Below, piece after piece: positions 16,486 to 26,608 of a stretch of 64,000 bases of DNA. Made by a program: the position numbers and the translations under genes. Within the stretch, counting starts at the first letter, position 1. Every line of letters starts with the position of its first letter. Origin of the DNA: Bowmanella denitrificans (lineage in GTDB: Bacteria; Pseudomonadota; Gammaproteobacteria; Enterobacterales; Alteromonadaceae); NCBI RefSeq assembly GCF_039522935.1, contig NZ_BAAAEI010000021.1:172469-236468 (forward strand), given 5' to 3'. The notes below the pieces were generated by a model. The model saw nothing but the letters and a program-made list of their open reading frames with translations, was not told the origin of the DNA and searched no databases.

Positions 16486-19400
16486 TTATCCTGCAAATAC
16501 CCTGGCATTGCGGAATATGCGCATCCATGGGCTGTCTTCCTGCCAGTCATCCGGATGCCAGGAATTGGCCACGGTTCGGAACACGCGCTCCGGGTGTGGC
16601 ATCATGATGGTTGCGCGGCCGTCCTTGCTGGTCAGGCCGGTGATCCCCTGTGGTGAACCATTGGGGTTGGCGGGATACTGCTCTGTCACCTTGCCGTAGT
16701 TATCCACATAACGTAGCACTGCGGTGTGATTGTCCACTACAGATTGCAAACCTGTCTGATTGGCAAACTCGGCACGGCCCTCACCATGCGACACGGCCAC
16801 CGGCATTCTGGAGCCAGCCATGCCCTGCAGCAACACGGATTCCGACTGCATCACCTCGACCATAGAGAAGCGTGCTTCAAAACGTTCACTGCGGTTGGTA
16901 ACAAAATGCGGCCATAAGTCAGCACCTGGGATCAGGCTCTTAAGATTGGACATCATCTGACAGCCGTTACACACCCCCAGCGAGAAGGTCTCGTTGCGGT
17001 GGAAGAAGCGCTGAAACTGCTCACGGGCCATATCATTAAACAGAATGGACTTGGCCCAGCCTTCACCGGCGCCCAGCACATCACCGTATGAGAAACCACC
17101 ACAGGCGACCAGCCCCTGGAACTGCTCCAGGGTGATACGGCCAGCCAGGATGTCACTCATATGCACATCAATGGCATTAAACCCGGCGCGGCTGAAGGCT
17201 GCTGCCATTTCCACATGGGAGTTGACGCCCTGCTCACGCAGAATAGCCACCTTAGGCTGAATACCTTTAGCAATATAGGGCGCGGCCACATCTTCGTTCA
17301 GATCGAAACTCAGACTGGCATGCAGGCCTGGGTCTGCGTTATCGGTTTTAATCGCCAGTTCCTGCGCTGCACAATCTGGATTGTCACGCATAGACTGCAT
17401 CTGGTGAGTAGTTTGTGCCCACAATCTGCGGTAATGGCTGCGGCTATTGGACAACACAATCTCACCGGCAAGGCTGAATTGCAGCTTATCGCCATCGATT
17501 GCCTGACCGATGTTATGCACCAGCTCAGTCAAACCATTGGCGGCAAAGACTTGCATCACCGCGTCCAGTTTATCCGCCGGCACCTGCAACACGGCGCCCA
17601 GTTCTTCGTTATACAGAGCTGACAGGGCGTCCCCCAAACCGTCCAGCTTAACGTCCACACCACAATGCCCAGCAAAAGCCATTTCTGCCAAGGTGGTAAA
17701 CAGACCGCCGTCGGACCTGTCATGGTAGGCCCAAATCAGGCCCTGGCGGTTCAGACTTTGCACGGCATTAAAGAAGCCACGCAGCAATTCGGGGTTATCC
17801 AGATCCGGTGCGCTATTGCCAAGCTGACCGTATACCTGGGCCAGACAAGACGCGCCCAGACGGTTTTTACCGCCACCCAGATCAATCAGAATTAGCTGTG
17901 AAGCGCCCTTATCCAGAAGCAACTGCGGGGTTAAGGTACGACGCACATCTTCTACCCGGGCAAAGGCGGAAATCACCAGCGACAGAGGGGCTGTCACCGC
18001 CTTGTCCTGGCCATTGTCCTGCCAACGCATCTTCATCGACATACTGTCTTTGCCCACCGGAATGGTTAAGTCCAGGGCCGGACAAAGCTCTTCACCCACC
18101 GCTTTAACCGCTTCATACAAACCGGCATCCTCGCCTGGGTGACCGGCAGCGGCCATCCAGTTGGCCGATAACTTGATGCGTTTCAGTTCGCCGATATCCG
18201 CCGCAGCAATATTGGTAATCGCTTCCGCCACCGCCATACGCGCCGAGGCACCATGGCTCAGCAGCGCCACAGGAGTCCGTTCACCCATGGCCATGGCTTC
18301 GCCGTGATAGGTGTCATAACCGGCAGCAGTCACCGCCACATCCGCCACCGGGATCTGCCAGGGGCCAACCATCTGATCACGATTAACCAAACCCGTCACA
18401 CTGCGATCGCCTATGGTGATCAGGAAGGTTTTTTCAGCAATAGTCGGCAATTGCAACAAGCGCTCAGCCGCTTCATCCAACTTTATCGTTGCGGTGTCAA
18501 ATTCTGTCCCTGCGGCCTTGCTGGATTGCACATCGCGATGCATCTTGGGTGGTTTACCCAACAATACATCCAAAGGCAGATCCACCGGCTTGTTATCAAA
18601 ATGACTGTCGGTCAGGGTCAGATGCGGCTCGGCAGTCGCTTCACCCACGACTGCGAAAGGCGCACGTTCACGTTCACAAATAGCCTCAAAACGTGCCAGG
18701 TTATGTGGTGCGACCGCCAGAACATAACGTTCCTGGGATTCATTACACCAAACCTGCAGAGGTGACATACCGGGTTCGTCATTAGGCACATTACGCAGCT
18801 CAAAACGTCCGCCGCGGCCGCCGTCATTGACCAGCTCAGGGAAAGCATTGGAAATACCGCCGGCGCCCACATCGTGAATAAACTGAATAGGGTTGTCTTC
18901 CCCAAGCTGCCAGCAGCGATCTATTACTTCCTGACAACGGCGTTCAATTTCCGGGTTGTCGCGCTGTACTGAGGCAAAATCCAGATCCTGGTTGGACTGG
19001 CCGGCCGCCATAGATGAGGCCGCACCACCACCCAACCCGATATTCATGGCCGGACCACCTAACACAATCAGCTTGGCCCCCACCGGGATCTCGGCTTTTT
19101 GCGTATGCTGGGCACGAATATTACCCAGACCACCGGCCAGCATAATAGGTTTGTGATAACCGCGAATCTCTTCGCCGTTGAAGCTGTTAACCTGCTGCTC
19201 GTAGGTACGGAAATAGCCAAGAATATTGGGTCGGCCAAATTCATTGTTAAATGCGGCGCCGCCAAGCGGGCCTTCAATCATAATATCCAGGGCACTGGCA
19301 ATATGACCGGGCTTGCCAAAGTCCTGCTCCCAAGGCTGTTCATTGCCAGGCAAACGCAGGTTAGATACGGAAAAACCCACCAGACCGGCTTTAGGTTTTG

Positions 19401-20367
19401 CACCACGACCTGTGGCACCTTCATCCCGAATTTCACCACCGGAGCCGGTCGCAGCACCAGGGAATGGCGAAATAGCCGTTGGGTGGTTGTGGGTTTCCAC
19501 TTTCATCAGAATATCGATACTTTCCTGATGATACTGATACTGGCCACTGGCAGGATCGGGGAAAAAACGTCCTGCTATCGATCCTTCCATTACCGCGGCG
19601 TTATCTTTGTAGGCCGAATGCACGTAGTCAGGGCAATGTTCAAAGGTGTTTTTGATCATTTTGAACAAGGACTTGGGCTGGGCAGCCCCATCAATGGTCC
19701 AGTCGGCATTAAATATCTTATGTCGACAATGCTCAGAGTTGGCCTGGGCAAACATATAGAGTTCGACGTCATTGGGGTTACGTCCCAGGCGTTCAAAGCT
19801 GCTGACCAGATAGTCAATTTCATCTTCTGCCAGGGCCAGTCCCATTTCAACGTTGGCTGTCTCAAGCGCACCACGACCATGGCCGAGAATATCCACACTG
19901 GTCATGGCAGCAGGTTGCTGCTCAATAAATAGCTGCTGGGCTTGTTGCAGATCAGCAAATGTAGATTCTGTCATTCTGTCATGCAGCATGGCAGCCACAT
20001 CGGCTAATTTGCCCGTTGCCACCCCTTTTACATAATAGGCAATACCGCGCTCTAAGCGTTTGACCTTATTCAGACCGCAGTTGTGGGCAATATCGGTAGC
20101 TTTGGAGGACCAGGGAGAAATAGTACCAGGGCGTGGCACCACCAACACCAGTTCGCCGTCTGCTGCATGCTCTGCGACTTTGGGTCCATACACCAGCAAG
20201 CTGTTCAGCACTTCGGCTTCCTCGCTGGTCAGCGCCTGTGTTACCTGGGCAAAGTGCACATACTCTGCGTGCAGGTCGGTTACATCCAGCTGTTGTTCGG
20301 CCAACTGAGTCAGCAGCTTTTGGATTCGGAAGTCGGAAAGGGCTGGCGCACCGCGGAGGATCAGCAT
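16486..20367 (-). CDS. purL: Phosphoribosylformylglycinamidine synthase (FGAM synthetase)
   Basis: 1293 residues, the length of the large single-chain gammaproteobacterial PurL. It converts FGAR, ATP and glutamine to FGAM in de novo purine synthesis. The order is PurS-like N-terminus, linker, two synthetase halves (VETHNHPTAISPFPGAATGS in the first; IWAYHDRSDGGLFTTLAEMA in the second) and a glutamine amidotransferase with catalytic Cys1133 in GVCNGCQMM and His in MMPHPERVFR. Divergent from mltF across 266 bp; no PurR-like palindrome was found there. Confidence 0.97.
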   Translation of the reverse strand: MLILRGAPALSDFRIQKLLTQLAEQQLDVTDLHAEYVHFAQVTQALTSEEAEVLNSLLVYGPKVAEHAADGELVLVVPRPGTISPWSSKATDIAHNCGLNKVKRLERGIAYYVKGVATGKLADVAAMLHDRMTESTFADLQQAQQLFIEQQPAAMTSVDILGHGRGALETANVEMGLALAEDEIDYLVSSFERLGRNPNDVELYMFAQANSEHCRHKIFNADWTIDGAAQPKSLFKMIKNTFEHCPDYVHSAYKDNAAVMEGSIAGRFFPDPASGQYQYHQESIDILMKVETHNHPTAISPFPGAATGSGGEIRDEGATGRGAKPKAGLVGFSVSNLRLPGNEQPWEQDFGKPGHIASALDIMIEGPLGGAAFNNEFGRPNILGYFRTYEQQVNSFNGEEIRGYHKPIMLAGGLGNIRAQHTQKAEIPVGAKLIVLGGPAMNIGLGGGAASSMAAGQSNQDLDFASVQRDNPEIERRCQEVIDRCWQLGEDNPIQFIHDVGAGGISNAFPELVNDGGRGGRFELRNVPNDEPGMSPLQVWCNESQERYVLAVAPHNLARFEAICERERAPFAVVGEATAEPHLTLTDSHFDNKPVDLPLDVLLGKPPKMHRDVQSSKAAGTEFDTATIKLDEAAERLLQLPTIAEKTFLITIGDRSVTGLVNRDQMVGPWQIPVADVAVTAAGYDTYHGEAMAMGERTPVALLSHGASARMAVAEAITNIAAADIGELKRIKLSANWMAAAGHPGEDAGLYEAVKAVGEELCPALDLTIPVGKDSMSMKMRWQDNGQDKAVTAPLSLVISAFARVEDVRRTLTPQLLLDKGASQLILIDLGGGKNRLGASCLAQVYGQLGNSAPDLDNPELLRGFFNAVQSLNRQGLIWAYHDRSDGGLFTTLAEMAFAGHCGVDVKLDGLGDALSALYNEELGAVLQVPADKLDAVMQVFAANGLTELVHNIGQAIDGDKLQFSLAGEIVLSNSRSHYRRLWAQTTHQMQSMRDNPDCAAQELAIKTDNADPGLHASLSFDLNEDVAAPYIAKGIQPKVAILREQGVNSHVEMAAAFSRAGFNAIDVHMSDILAGRITLEQFQGLVACGGFSYGDVLGAGEGWAKSILFNDMAREQFQRFFHRNETFSLGVCNGCQMMSNLKSLIPGADLWPHFVTNRSERFEARFSMVEVMQSESVLLQGMAGSRMPVAVSHGEGRAEFANQTGLQSVVDNHTAVLRYVDNYGKVTEQYPANPNGSPQGITGLTSKDGRATIMMPHPERVFRTVANSWHPDDWQEDSPWMRIFRNARVFAG

Positions 20368-20633
20368 GTTTTAGTCACCCAAAGTTCAATGTTTAGGACT
20401 CATCTACGCTTAATATGGGCAGATGGCTCGGTCGTCAGGAATTTGCGCGGCGGATTATAGTAGAAAATCGCCCGTCTGATAAGCTTTGCTGTTATCAGCC
20501 CTTCATACCGGCATAGGCGCAAAAATCCCTTACATTATTCGGGCTTGGCTACATGGTTAGTTGCGCTTAAAGGCTGGCACCCAATGCACTTTTTGGTCAC
20601 AATGGCGGCTTATGTATTTTCTACCTGTAGTTC

Positions 20634-22073
20634 ATGGCAGTCGCAAAAAGAAGTAACCTTATCAGTAATCTTAAACACCTGACTTTAGTGCTAGGTGCTT
20701 TGTTGCTGCTTTCCTGCGACCGCGCCCCATCACAAAGTAGTTTGGGTCTGGTGCTGGAACGTGGGGTGCTGAAAGTAGGCACATTGTATGGACTCACCAC
20801 CTACTATACAGGTCCGGGCGGCCCAGAAGGTTTTGAATACGAATTGGCCAAGGGTTTTGCTGACTATCTGGGGGTGAAACTGGAAATTTTTCCCTACTAC
20901 AGCCTGAGTCAGTCTTTTTATCACCTTGAGCAACAGAATCTGGATTTACTGGCGGCGGAATTGACCGTCACCAGGCAACGCGCTGAGCATTTTCGCTTCG
21001 GCCCCCCCTATCAGCAAGTCAGTCAGAAGCTGGTGTTTAAGCAAGGCCAGCAGCGTCCGCGGGATGTCAGCGATCTCAGCGGAAGCCTGATTGTGGTGGC
21101 AGACAGCAGTCACACAGATACGTTAAACAGCCTAAAACAGCAATATCCTGCTTTGACCTGGCAGGAAAGCAGCGATATGGACTCTGAAGAGTTGATGGAA
21201 GCGGTTATCGCCGGGCAATATGACTACACGGTCACGGATTCGAATATCCTGGCACTGATGCGCCGTCGTCATCCAGAGTTGGCTATTGGCTTTACCCTGC
21301 AGGAACCGCAGCGGGTAGCCTGGGCCATGAGTAAGAAGCAGGACGACTCATTGTTTTCCGCCATGCTGGACTATTTTGGTAATTTGCAGCAATCCGGCCG
21401 ATTGGCGGCACTGGAAGATAAATATTTCGGCCATGTACGGCAATTTAATTATGTGGATACCCGCCTGTTTATTCAAGCCGTGGATAATGTTCTGCCCAAG
21501 TACAGAAAGTGGTTTGAAGAACATGCAGGCAGTCTGGACTGGCAATTGCTGGCCGCCATGAGTTATCAGGAAAGCCATTGGGATCCCAAGGCCAAGTCGC
21601 CAACCGGAGTGCGCGGTATGATGATGCTGACCCTACCTACCGCCAAAGATCTTGGCGTAACATCCAGGCTGGATGCAGAGCAGAGTATTCGTGGTGGCTC
21701 CCAATATTTGCAGGAACTTATCCGGCGTATTCCGGATCGTATTCGCCACCCGGATCGCATCTGGTTTGCCTTGGCTGCTTATAACGTTGGTATGGGCCAC
21801 CTTGAAGACGCCAGAATCCTCACCGAGCGTCAGGGCGCCAATCCGGATCTGTGGGTGGACGTGAAACTACGCCTGCCACTGCTACGCCAGAAAAAACACT
21901 ATAAAACCACCCGTTATGGCTATGCCCGAGGTGACGAAGCGGTCACCTACGTTTCCAACATCCGCCGTTACTACGATACGCTGGTGTGGCTGGAAGAACA
22001 GCGCGAAAAACAACAGCCGCAAAGCCTGCCTGAATCTGATTCCATCGACGAAAAGTTACAATCTACCGATTGA
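20634..22073 (+). CDS. mltF: Membrane-bound lytic murein transglycosylase F
   Basis: 479 residues. Basic start then hydrophobic stretch and lipobox LLLLSC, so probably a lipoprotein. Residues ~40-265 are an SBP_bac_3 regulatory domain (GFEYELAKGFADYLGVKLEI). Residues ~285-440 are the SLT domain with the catalytic Glu in MSYQESHWDPKAKSPTGVRG and FALAAYNVGMGHL. MltF cleaves peptidoglycan to anhydro-muropeptides; its binding-protein domain responds to peptides. Adjacent to purL, as in E. coli. Confidence 0.95.
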   Translation: MAVAKRSNLISNLKHLTLVLGALLLLSCDRAPSQSSLGLVLERGVLKVGTLYGLTTYYTGPGGPEGFEYELAKGFADYLGVKLEIFPYYSLSQSFYHLEQQNLDLLAAELTVTRQRAEHFRFGPPYQQVSQKLVFKQGQQRPRDVSDLSGSLIVVADSSHTDTLNSLKQQYPALTWQESSDMDSEELMEAVIAGQYDYTVTDSNILALMRRRHPELAIGFTLQEPQRVAWAMSKKQDDSLFSAMLDYFGNLQQSGRLAALEDKYFGHVRQFNYVDTRLFIQAVDNVLPKYRKWFEEHAGSLDWQLLAAMSYQESHWDPKAKSPTGVRGMMMLTLPTAKDLGVTSRLDAEQSIRGGSQYLQELIRRIPDRIRHPDRIWFALAAYNVGMGHLEDARILTERQGANPDLWVDVKLRLPLLRQKKHYKTTRYGYARGDEAVTYVSNIRRYYDTLVWLEEQREKQQPQSLPESDSIDEKLQSTD

Positions 22074-22167
22074 TTTGGAATTAATCGCCATCATATGCTG
22101 TCTACGCTTTAACAAAGCTGTCATATAGGTATGCGACAGTAAGATGAAGAAGTGATATGGAGGTATT

Positions 22168-22320
22168 ATGCGTAAAAGAAGTGTATTTAAAGCCAGAAAG
22201 CCGGTGAGCTCAGGTCAGCGCCGCCGCCAGGTGTTGAAAAAAGTATTAAAGAAAGTGCAACTGCGCCGCCAGACCTTTCAATCCGCTGATATGCCCGTGG
22301 ATATGGCACAAGCCTGCTAA
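22168..22320 (+). CDS. Small, highly basic 50-residue protein
   Basis: ATG 22168 follows an excellent ribosome binding site (TGGAGG, 5 bases upstream) and ends at TAA 22320. The first ~35 residues hold about fourteen Lys/Arg (MRKRSVFKARK, then QRRRQVLKKVLKKVQLRR), suggesting an amphipathic, nucleic-acid- or membrane-binding helix; the tail is neutral and ends in Cys. The stop overlaps the convergent tadA stop (TAG, 22319-22317), so the two genes share their last bases. No family recognised. Composition and ribosome binding site argue that it is translated. Confidence 0.6.
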   Translation: MRKRSVFKARKPVSSGQRRRQVLKKVLKKVQLRRQTFQSADMPVDMAQAC

Positions 22321-22808
22321 TCCTCTCTCGTCGATTTTTGCTGTTTTTCCGCTTTTTTCTGTGCACGGCGCCACTTAAAGAAATCAGACAATAGCGCACC
22401 ACAAGGTTCGGCCAGTACGCCGCCGGTCACCTCAAGCTGATGATTCAAGCTCGGGTGGCGCACCAGATCCATCACCGAACCACAAGCTCCGGTTTTTAAG
22501 TCGGCGGCACCAAATACCAGGCGCTGAATACGGCTGTGCACCAGCAATCCGGCACACATTGGGCAAGGTTCCAGCGTCACATATAGGGTGGTATCCAACA
22601 ATCGGTAATTGCCAATGGCTTGTCCGGCCTGGCGCACCGCCAGCATTTCTGCATGGGCAGAAGGGTCGTGGCTGCCAATCGGCCGATTCCAGCCCTGCCC
22701 CACTATCTGATCATTTCTGACCAAAATGGCACCGACCGGGATCTCGTTCTCCTGCCAGGCTTGCTTGGCCAGTTCCAGGGCCCTGGACATCCACATCTCA
22801 TCAGTCAC
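22317..22808 (-). CDS. tadA: tRNA-specific adenosine-34 deaminase
   Basis: 163 residues from a GTG at 22808, chosen because the product then starts near MTDEMWMSRALELAKQAW, like E. coli TadA; the frame can extend to a TTG at 22847, and ATG 22796 is another option. It makes inosine at the wobble position of tRNA-Arg(ACG). Zinc ligands and catalytic Glu lie in HAEM, and PCPMCAG supplies two cysteines. The C-terminal basic tail (RRAQKKAEKQQK) fits tRNA binding. Confidence 0.93.
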   Translation of the reverse strand: MTDEMWMSRALELAKQAWQENEIPVGAILVRNDQIVGQGWNRPIGSHDPSAHAEMLAVRQAGQAIGNYRLLDTTLYVTLEPCPMCAGLLVHSRIQRLVFGAADLKTGACGSVMDLVRHPSLNHQLEVTGGVLAEPCGALLSDFFKWRRAQKKAEKQQKSTRED

Positions 22809-22983
22809 TATAAAAACATCCGTCAGGTTGGTGAATCTGGCTATCAATTGGTTTGAACGGCCACTTTTATTTCTATTAAATCCAGCACTATTTTTTAATC
22901 ACATGAATTATAAAGCATTTTTGATTGGCTAACTATTTGCAAAACAAGTTAGGATATTTCCCAAACAAGTGTAAGGATTAACT

Positions 22984-23199
22984 ATGAATTTGACTGCTGT
23001 GGCCATTGTCGCCATCGTTTGCTGGGCATTGGTTGAACTGGTGAATTCCAGACATAAGAAGGCCCCGAAGCTTAACGAGAATGAATTAAACAACCTTAAG
23101 CAGGAAGTCACTACTTTACGGGAAAGAATTCAGACATTGGAAAAAATTGTCACTGATGATAACTACGATTTAAAACGACAGTTCGACAACCTTAAATAG
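22984..23199 (+). CDS. PspB-like small membrane protein with coiled coil
   Basis: 71 residues behind AAGGATT. One N-terminal membrane helix (LTAVAIVAIVCWALVELV), then a charged helix with heptad character (NELNNLKQEVTTLRERIQTL). The layout and the LRERIQTLEKI stretch resemble phage-shock protein PspB, but no pspA/pspC lies nearby, so membership is not certain. After the TAG at 23197 the same frame stays open for 34 more sense codons to TAA 23301. Confidence 0.7.
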   Translation: MNLTAVAIVAIVCWALVELVNSRHKKAPKLNENELNNLKQEVTTLRERIQTLEKIVTDDNYDLKRQFDNLK

Positions 23200-23299
23200 C
23201 CAAATGGTTGGCATGCTTATTTTGTGACGGTCAATGCCAGTGACGAAGGCCTGGACCTGAACAGTCATCTTGCCCAACTAGCGGAATTGAAACAGACAT

Positions 23300-23330
23300 A
23301 AAAAAGCCCATAAAAACATGGGCTTTTTTA
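23300..23330. terminator. Bidirectional intrinsic terminator
   Basis: AAAAAGCCCAT and ATGGGCTTTTT form an 11-bp stem around a short A-rich loop, with an A-run before and T-run after. It can serve the PspB-like gene on the plus strand and guaA, which ends at 23373 on the minus strand. Confidence 0.85.
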
Positions 23331-23372
23331 TCAATTTATTGACGGCCTGTGCAAGCCTTCACCTAACCTTTG

Positions 23373-24950
23373 TCATTCCCACTCAATAGTGGCTGGTGGC
23401 TTACCGGAGATATCATAAACCACACGGGAAATCCCATCGATTTCATTGATAATACGGTTAGACACCTTACCGAGGAAATCATACGGCAGATGCGCCCAGT
23501 GGGCGGTCATAAAGTCGATGGTTTCGACCGCGCGCAGAGAGACTACCCAGTCGTATTTACGTGCATCGCCCATAACCCCAACCGAGCGCACCGGCAGGAA
23601 TACGGTAAAGGCCTGGCTGACTTTGTTGTACAAGTCGGCTTTATGCAGCTCTTCGATAAAGATGGCGTCGGCGCGGCGCAGCAGATCGCAATATTCTTTT
23701 TTCACTTCGCCCAGTACACGTACACCTAAGCCTGGTCCAGGGAAGGGGTGGCGATACAGCATATCGTAAGGCAAGCCAAGCTCCAGGCCGACCTTGCGCA
23801 CTTCGTCTTTAAACAGTTCACGCAATGGTTCCACCAGTCCCAGCTCCATATCGTCGGGTAAACCGCCGACATTATGGTGAGACTTGATCACATGCGCTTT
23901 ACCTGTGGCAGAGCCTGCCGATTCGATCACATCCGGGTAAATGGTGCCCTGCGCCAGCCATTTGGCATTGGCACGTTTGGAGGCTTGCTCGTCAAACACT
24001 TCTACAAACACACGTCCAATCACTTTACGTTTGGCTTCTGGATCTTCGACTCCGGCAAGCTCACCAAGGAAACGTTGTTCGGCATCCACCTTGACGATGT
24101 TCAGGCCAAAATGATCGCCAAACATATCCATCACCTGCTGGCCTTCGTTTAAACGCAGTAAGCCATTGTCGACAAATACGCAGGTTAGATTTTTACCAAT
24201 AGCGCGATGCAGCAGCATGGCGGTAACAGACGAGTCCACACCGCCGGACAAGCCGAGAATCACCTCATCGTCCCCAACCTGGGCACGAATACGCTCAACC
24301 GCATCTTCGATAATAGAGGCCGGTGTCCAGAGTTTCTCACAGCCGCAGATATCCAGCACAAAATGCTCCAGCAAACGCTGGCCCTGACGGGTGTGGGTGA
24401 CTTCAGGGTGGAACTGCACGCCATAGAAACGCTTTTCCTCGTTGGCCATGGCCGCAAAGGGGCAGCTCTCGGTACTGGCCAGGGTAGCAAAACCATCGGG
24501 TATGGCGCTGACTTTGTCACCGTGGCTCATCCAAACATCCAGCAGTGCATTGCCGCCTGTGCTGATATGGTCCTCAATTTTGTCCAACAAGGGCGAAGAC
24601 TTAAGCACTTCAACCTGGGCATAGCCGAACTCACGGATATTAGAGCCCTGCACCTTTCCGCCCAGTTGTTCGGCCATGGTCTGCATACCATAACAGATAC
24701 CAAATACCGGTACCCCGGCATTAAATACATAATCAGGCGCACGTGGTGAGCCCGCTTCGGTGACCGACTCCGGGCCACCAGACAGGATAATCCCCTGTGG
24801 ATTGAATTCACGGATTTGCGCTTCTGTGACATCCCACGCCCACAGTTCACAATATACGCCGATTTCACGGATACGACGGGCAATAAGCTGGGTGTACTGA
24901 GAACCAAAGTCCAGGATCAATATGCGATGGTCATGAATATTTACAGTCAT
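23373..24950 (-). CDS. guaA: GMP synthase (glutamine-hydrolysing)
   Basis: 525 residues. Aminates XMP to GMP. The class I amidotransferase domain has the nucleophile Cys86 in FGICYGMQTM and the His/Glu pair in QFHPEVTH. The ATP-pyrophosphatase domain has LGLSGGVDSSV, and the C-terminal dimer domain ends VVYDISGKPPATIEWE. Downstream of guaB, 88 bases apart; a GC-rich hairpin (GGGGAGC/GCTCCCC, 25000-25019) lies between them without a strong T-run and may only tune readthrough. Confidence 0.97.
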   Translation of the reverse strand: MTVNIHDHRILILDFGSQYTQLIARRIREIGVYCELWAWDVTEAQIREFNPQGIILSGGPESVTEAGSPRAPDYVFNAGVPVFGICYGMQTMAEQLGGKVQGSNIREFGYAQVEVLKSSPLLDKIEDHISTGGNALLDVWMSHGDKVSAIPDGFATLASTESCPFAAMANEEKRFYGVQFHPEVTHTRQGQRLLEHFVLDICGCEKLWTPASIIEDAVERIRAQVGDDEVILGLSGGVDSSVTAMLLHRAIGKNLTCVFVDNGLLRLNEGQQVMDMFGDHFGLNIVKVDAEQRFLGELAGVEDPEAKRKVIGRVFVEVFDEQASKRANAKWLAQGTIYPDVIESAGSATGKAHVIKSHHNVGGLPDDMELGLVEPLRELFKDEVRKVGLELGLPYDMLYRHPFPGPGLGVRVLGEVKKEYCDLLRRADAIFIEELHKADLYNKVSQAFTVFLPVRSVGVMGDARKYDWVVSLRAVETIDFMTAHWAHLPYDFLGKVSNRIINEIDGISRVVYDISGKPPATIEWE

Positions 24951-25038
24951 GGATTTCCCATTTGAGTGTGTCTGCGGCCAGGCCGCGCTGAAGAATCAAG
25001 GGGAGCTGCCCTGCTCCCCCGTTTAATCTGTCTGTGAA

Positions 25039-26508
25039 TTAGCCTAAGCGGTAGTTAGGTGCTTCTTTGGTAATAGTCACATCGTGCACATGCGACTCGC
25101 CCATGCCTGCCGACGTCACCCGCACAAATTTGGCTTTGGTACGCAGCTCTTCAATGGTGGCACAGCCGGTCAGGCCCATGGCGCTGCGCAGTCCACCCAT
25201 CTGCTGGTGAACGATAGTGGCAATCGGGCCTTTATAAGCCACACGACCTTCGATACCTTCAGGTACCAGCTTCTCAGCGTTTTTGCTGTCCTGGAAATAA
25301 CGGTCAGAGGAACCATGGCTTTGATTCATCGCCCCCAGTGAGCCCATACCGCGATAGGACTTATAGTAGCGGCCCTGATACAGTTCCACTTCACCCGGTG
25401 CTTCTTCCGTACCGGCCAACATACTGCCTACCATCACACAACTGGCACCGGCCGCCAGGGCTTTGGCGATATCACCGGAAAAGCGAATACCGCCGTCGGC
25501 GATCACCGGGATATCCGTGCCTTTTAACCCTTCGACCGCATCTGAAACAGCGGTTATTTGCGGCACGCCGCAACCTGTCACGATACGGGTAGTACAGATA
25601 GAGCCAGGGCCAATCCCTACTTTTACCGCATCCACACCGGCGTCGGCCAGGGCTTTGGCACCTTCTGACGTCGCCACATTACCAGCAATAATTTGCAGTT
25701 CAGGATAATCGGCGCGCACTTTCTTAACCCGATCAATTACCCCCTGGGAATGACCGTGAGAGGTATCAATCAGCAATACATCCACACCGGCCTCTACCAA
25801 CAACTTGATGCGCTCATCGGTGCCGGCACCCACGCTGACGGCAGCCCCAACGCGCAACCGCCCAAGGGCATCTTTACAGGCATTTGGCTTACTTTCGGCT
25901 TTCTGGAAATCTTTTACGGTAATCAGGCCCTTAAGTTTAAAGGCGTTGTCCACCACCAGAATTTTCTCAATGCGGTGTTCATGCATCAATCCCAGCACTT
26001 CTTCGGAGCTTGCGCCTTCTTTAACTGTCACCAGACGTTCTTTGGGGGTCATGACATTGGCAATCGGCAGGCTAAGATTGTTCTCGAAACGCAGGTCGCG
26101 ACCTGTCACTATGCCCACCAGATTATTGTCTCTGTCAACAACCGGAAAGCCCGAATAGCCATGCTGCTTGCTCAGCGCATTGATTTCCCCTATGGTGGCA
26201 TCCGGTGTCACCGTCATTGGATCAGACACCACGCCACTTTCGTATTTTTTCACCTGGCGCACATGACTGGCCTGATCTTCAGCGGTCATATTCTTGTGAA
26301 TAAAACCAATGCCACCTTCCTGGGCCAAAGCAATAGCTAAACGAGCCTCACTGACGGTGTCCATTGCGGCAGAAATCATCGGGATATTCAGTTCAACACC
26401 ACGGGTTAAGCGGGTCTTTAAACTGGCAGTATGAGGAAGGACGGTAGAATGACCTGGGACTAACAAAACATCATCGAAAGTCAGGGCTTCTTTTTCGATT
26501 CTGAGCAT
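25039..26508 (-). CDS. guaB: IMP dehydrogenase
   Basis: 489 residues. Oxidises IMP to XMP with NAD, the first committed step to GMP. The TIM barrel has the catalytic loop GSICTTRIVTGCGVPQ with its Cys, plus IADGGIRFSGDIAKALAAGA and YRGMGSLGAM. Two CBS domains (~95-205) are inserted after the first strands. First gene of guaBA, divergent from xseA across 100 bp. Confidence 0.97.
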   Translation of the reverse strand: MLRIEKEALTFDDVLLVPGHSTVLPHTASLKTRLTRGVELNIPMISAAMDTVSEARLAIALAQEGGIGFIHKNMTAEDQASHVRQVKKYESGVVSDPMTVTPDATIGEINALSKQHGYSGFPVVDRDNNLVGIVTGRDLRFENNLSLPIANVMTPKERLVTVKEGASSEEVLGLMHEHRIEKILVVDNAFKLKGLITVKDFQKAESKPNACKDALGRLRVGAAVSVGAGTDERIKLLVEAGVDVLLIDTSHGHSQGVIDRVKKVRADYPELQIIAGNVATSEGAKALADAGVDAVKVGIGPGSICTTRIVTGCGVPQITAVSDAVEGLKGTDIPVIADGGIRFSGDIAKALAAGASCVMVGSMLAGTEEAPGEVELYQGRYYKSYRGMGSLGAMNQSHGSSDRYFQDSKNAEKLVPEGIEGRVAYKGPIATIVHQQMGGLRSAMGLTGCATIEELRTKAKFVRVTSAGMGESHVHDVTITKEAPNYRLG

Positions 26509-26608
26509 CGCAACAACACCTTTAGAATGAGGATTTAGTTGCGGCGCAATTGTAGCTGTTTTGCCCTTTAGGGTAAACTTGTTTTCTTGCCGCCGGATAA
26601 GTTTTTTT

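Noticed and set aside
19099..19932. 277-codon plus-strand frame
   Set aside because: Antisense shadow of purL, whose protein is unambiguous in this stretch.
20368..20633. PurR-type operator upstream of purL
   Set aside because: Looked for a palindrome around GCGCAAAAAT near 20517; the second half-site is absent.
24207..24749. 180-codon plus-strand frame
   Set aside because: Antisense shadow of guaA.
25000..25019. GC-rich hairpin between guaB and guaA
   Set aside because: Stem is clear but the following bases lack a T-run, so it is noted only under guaA.
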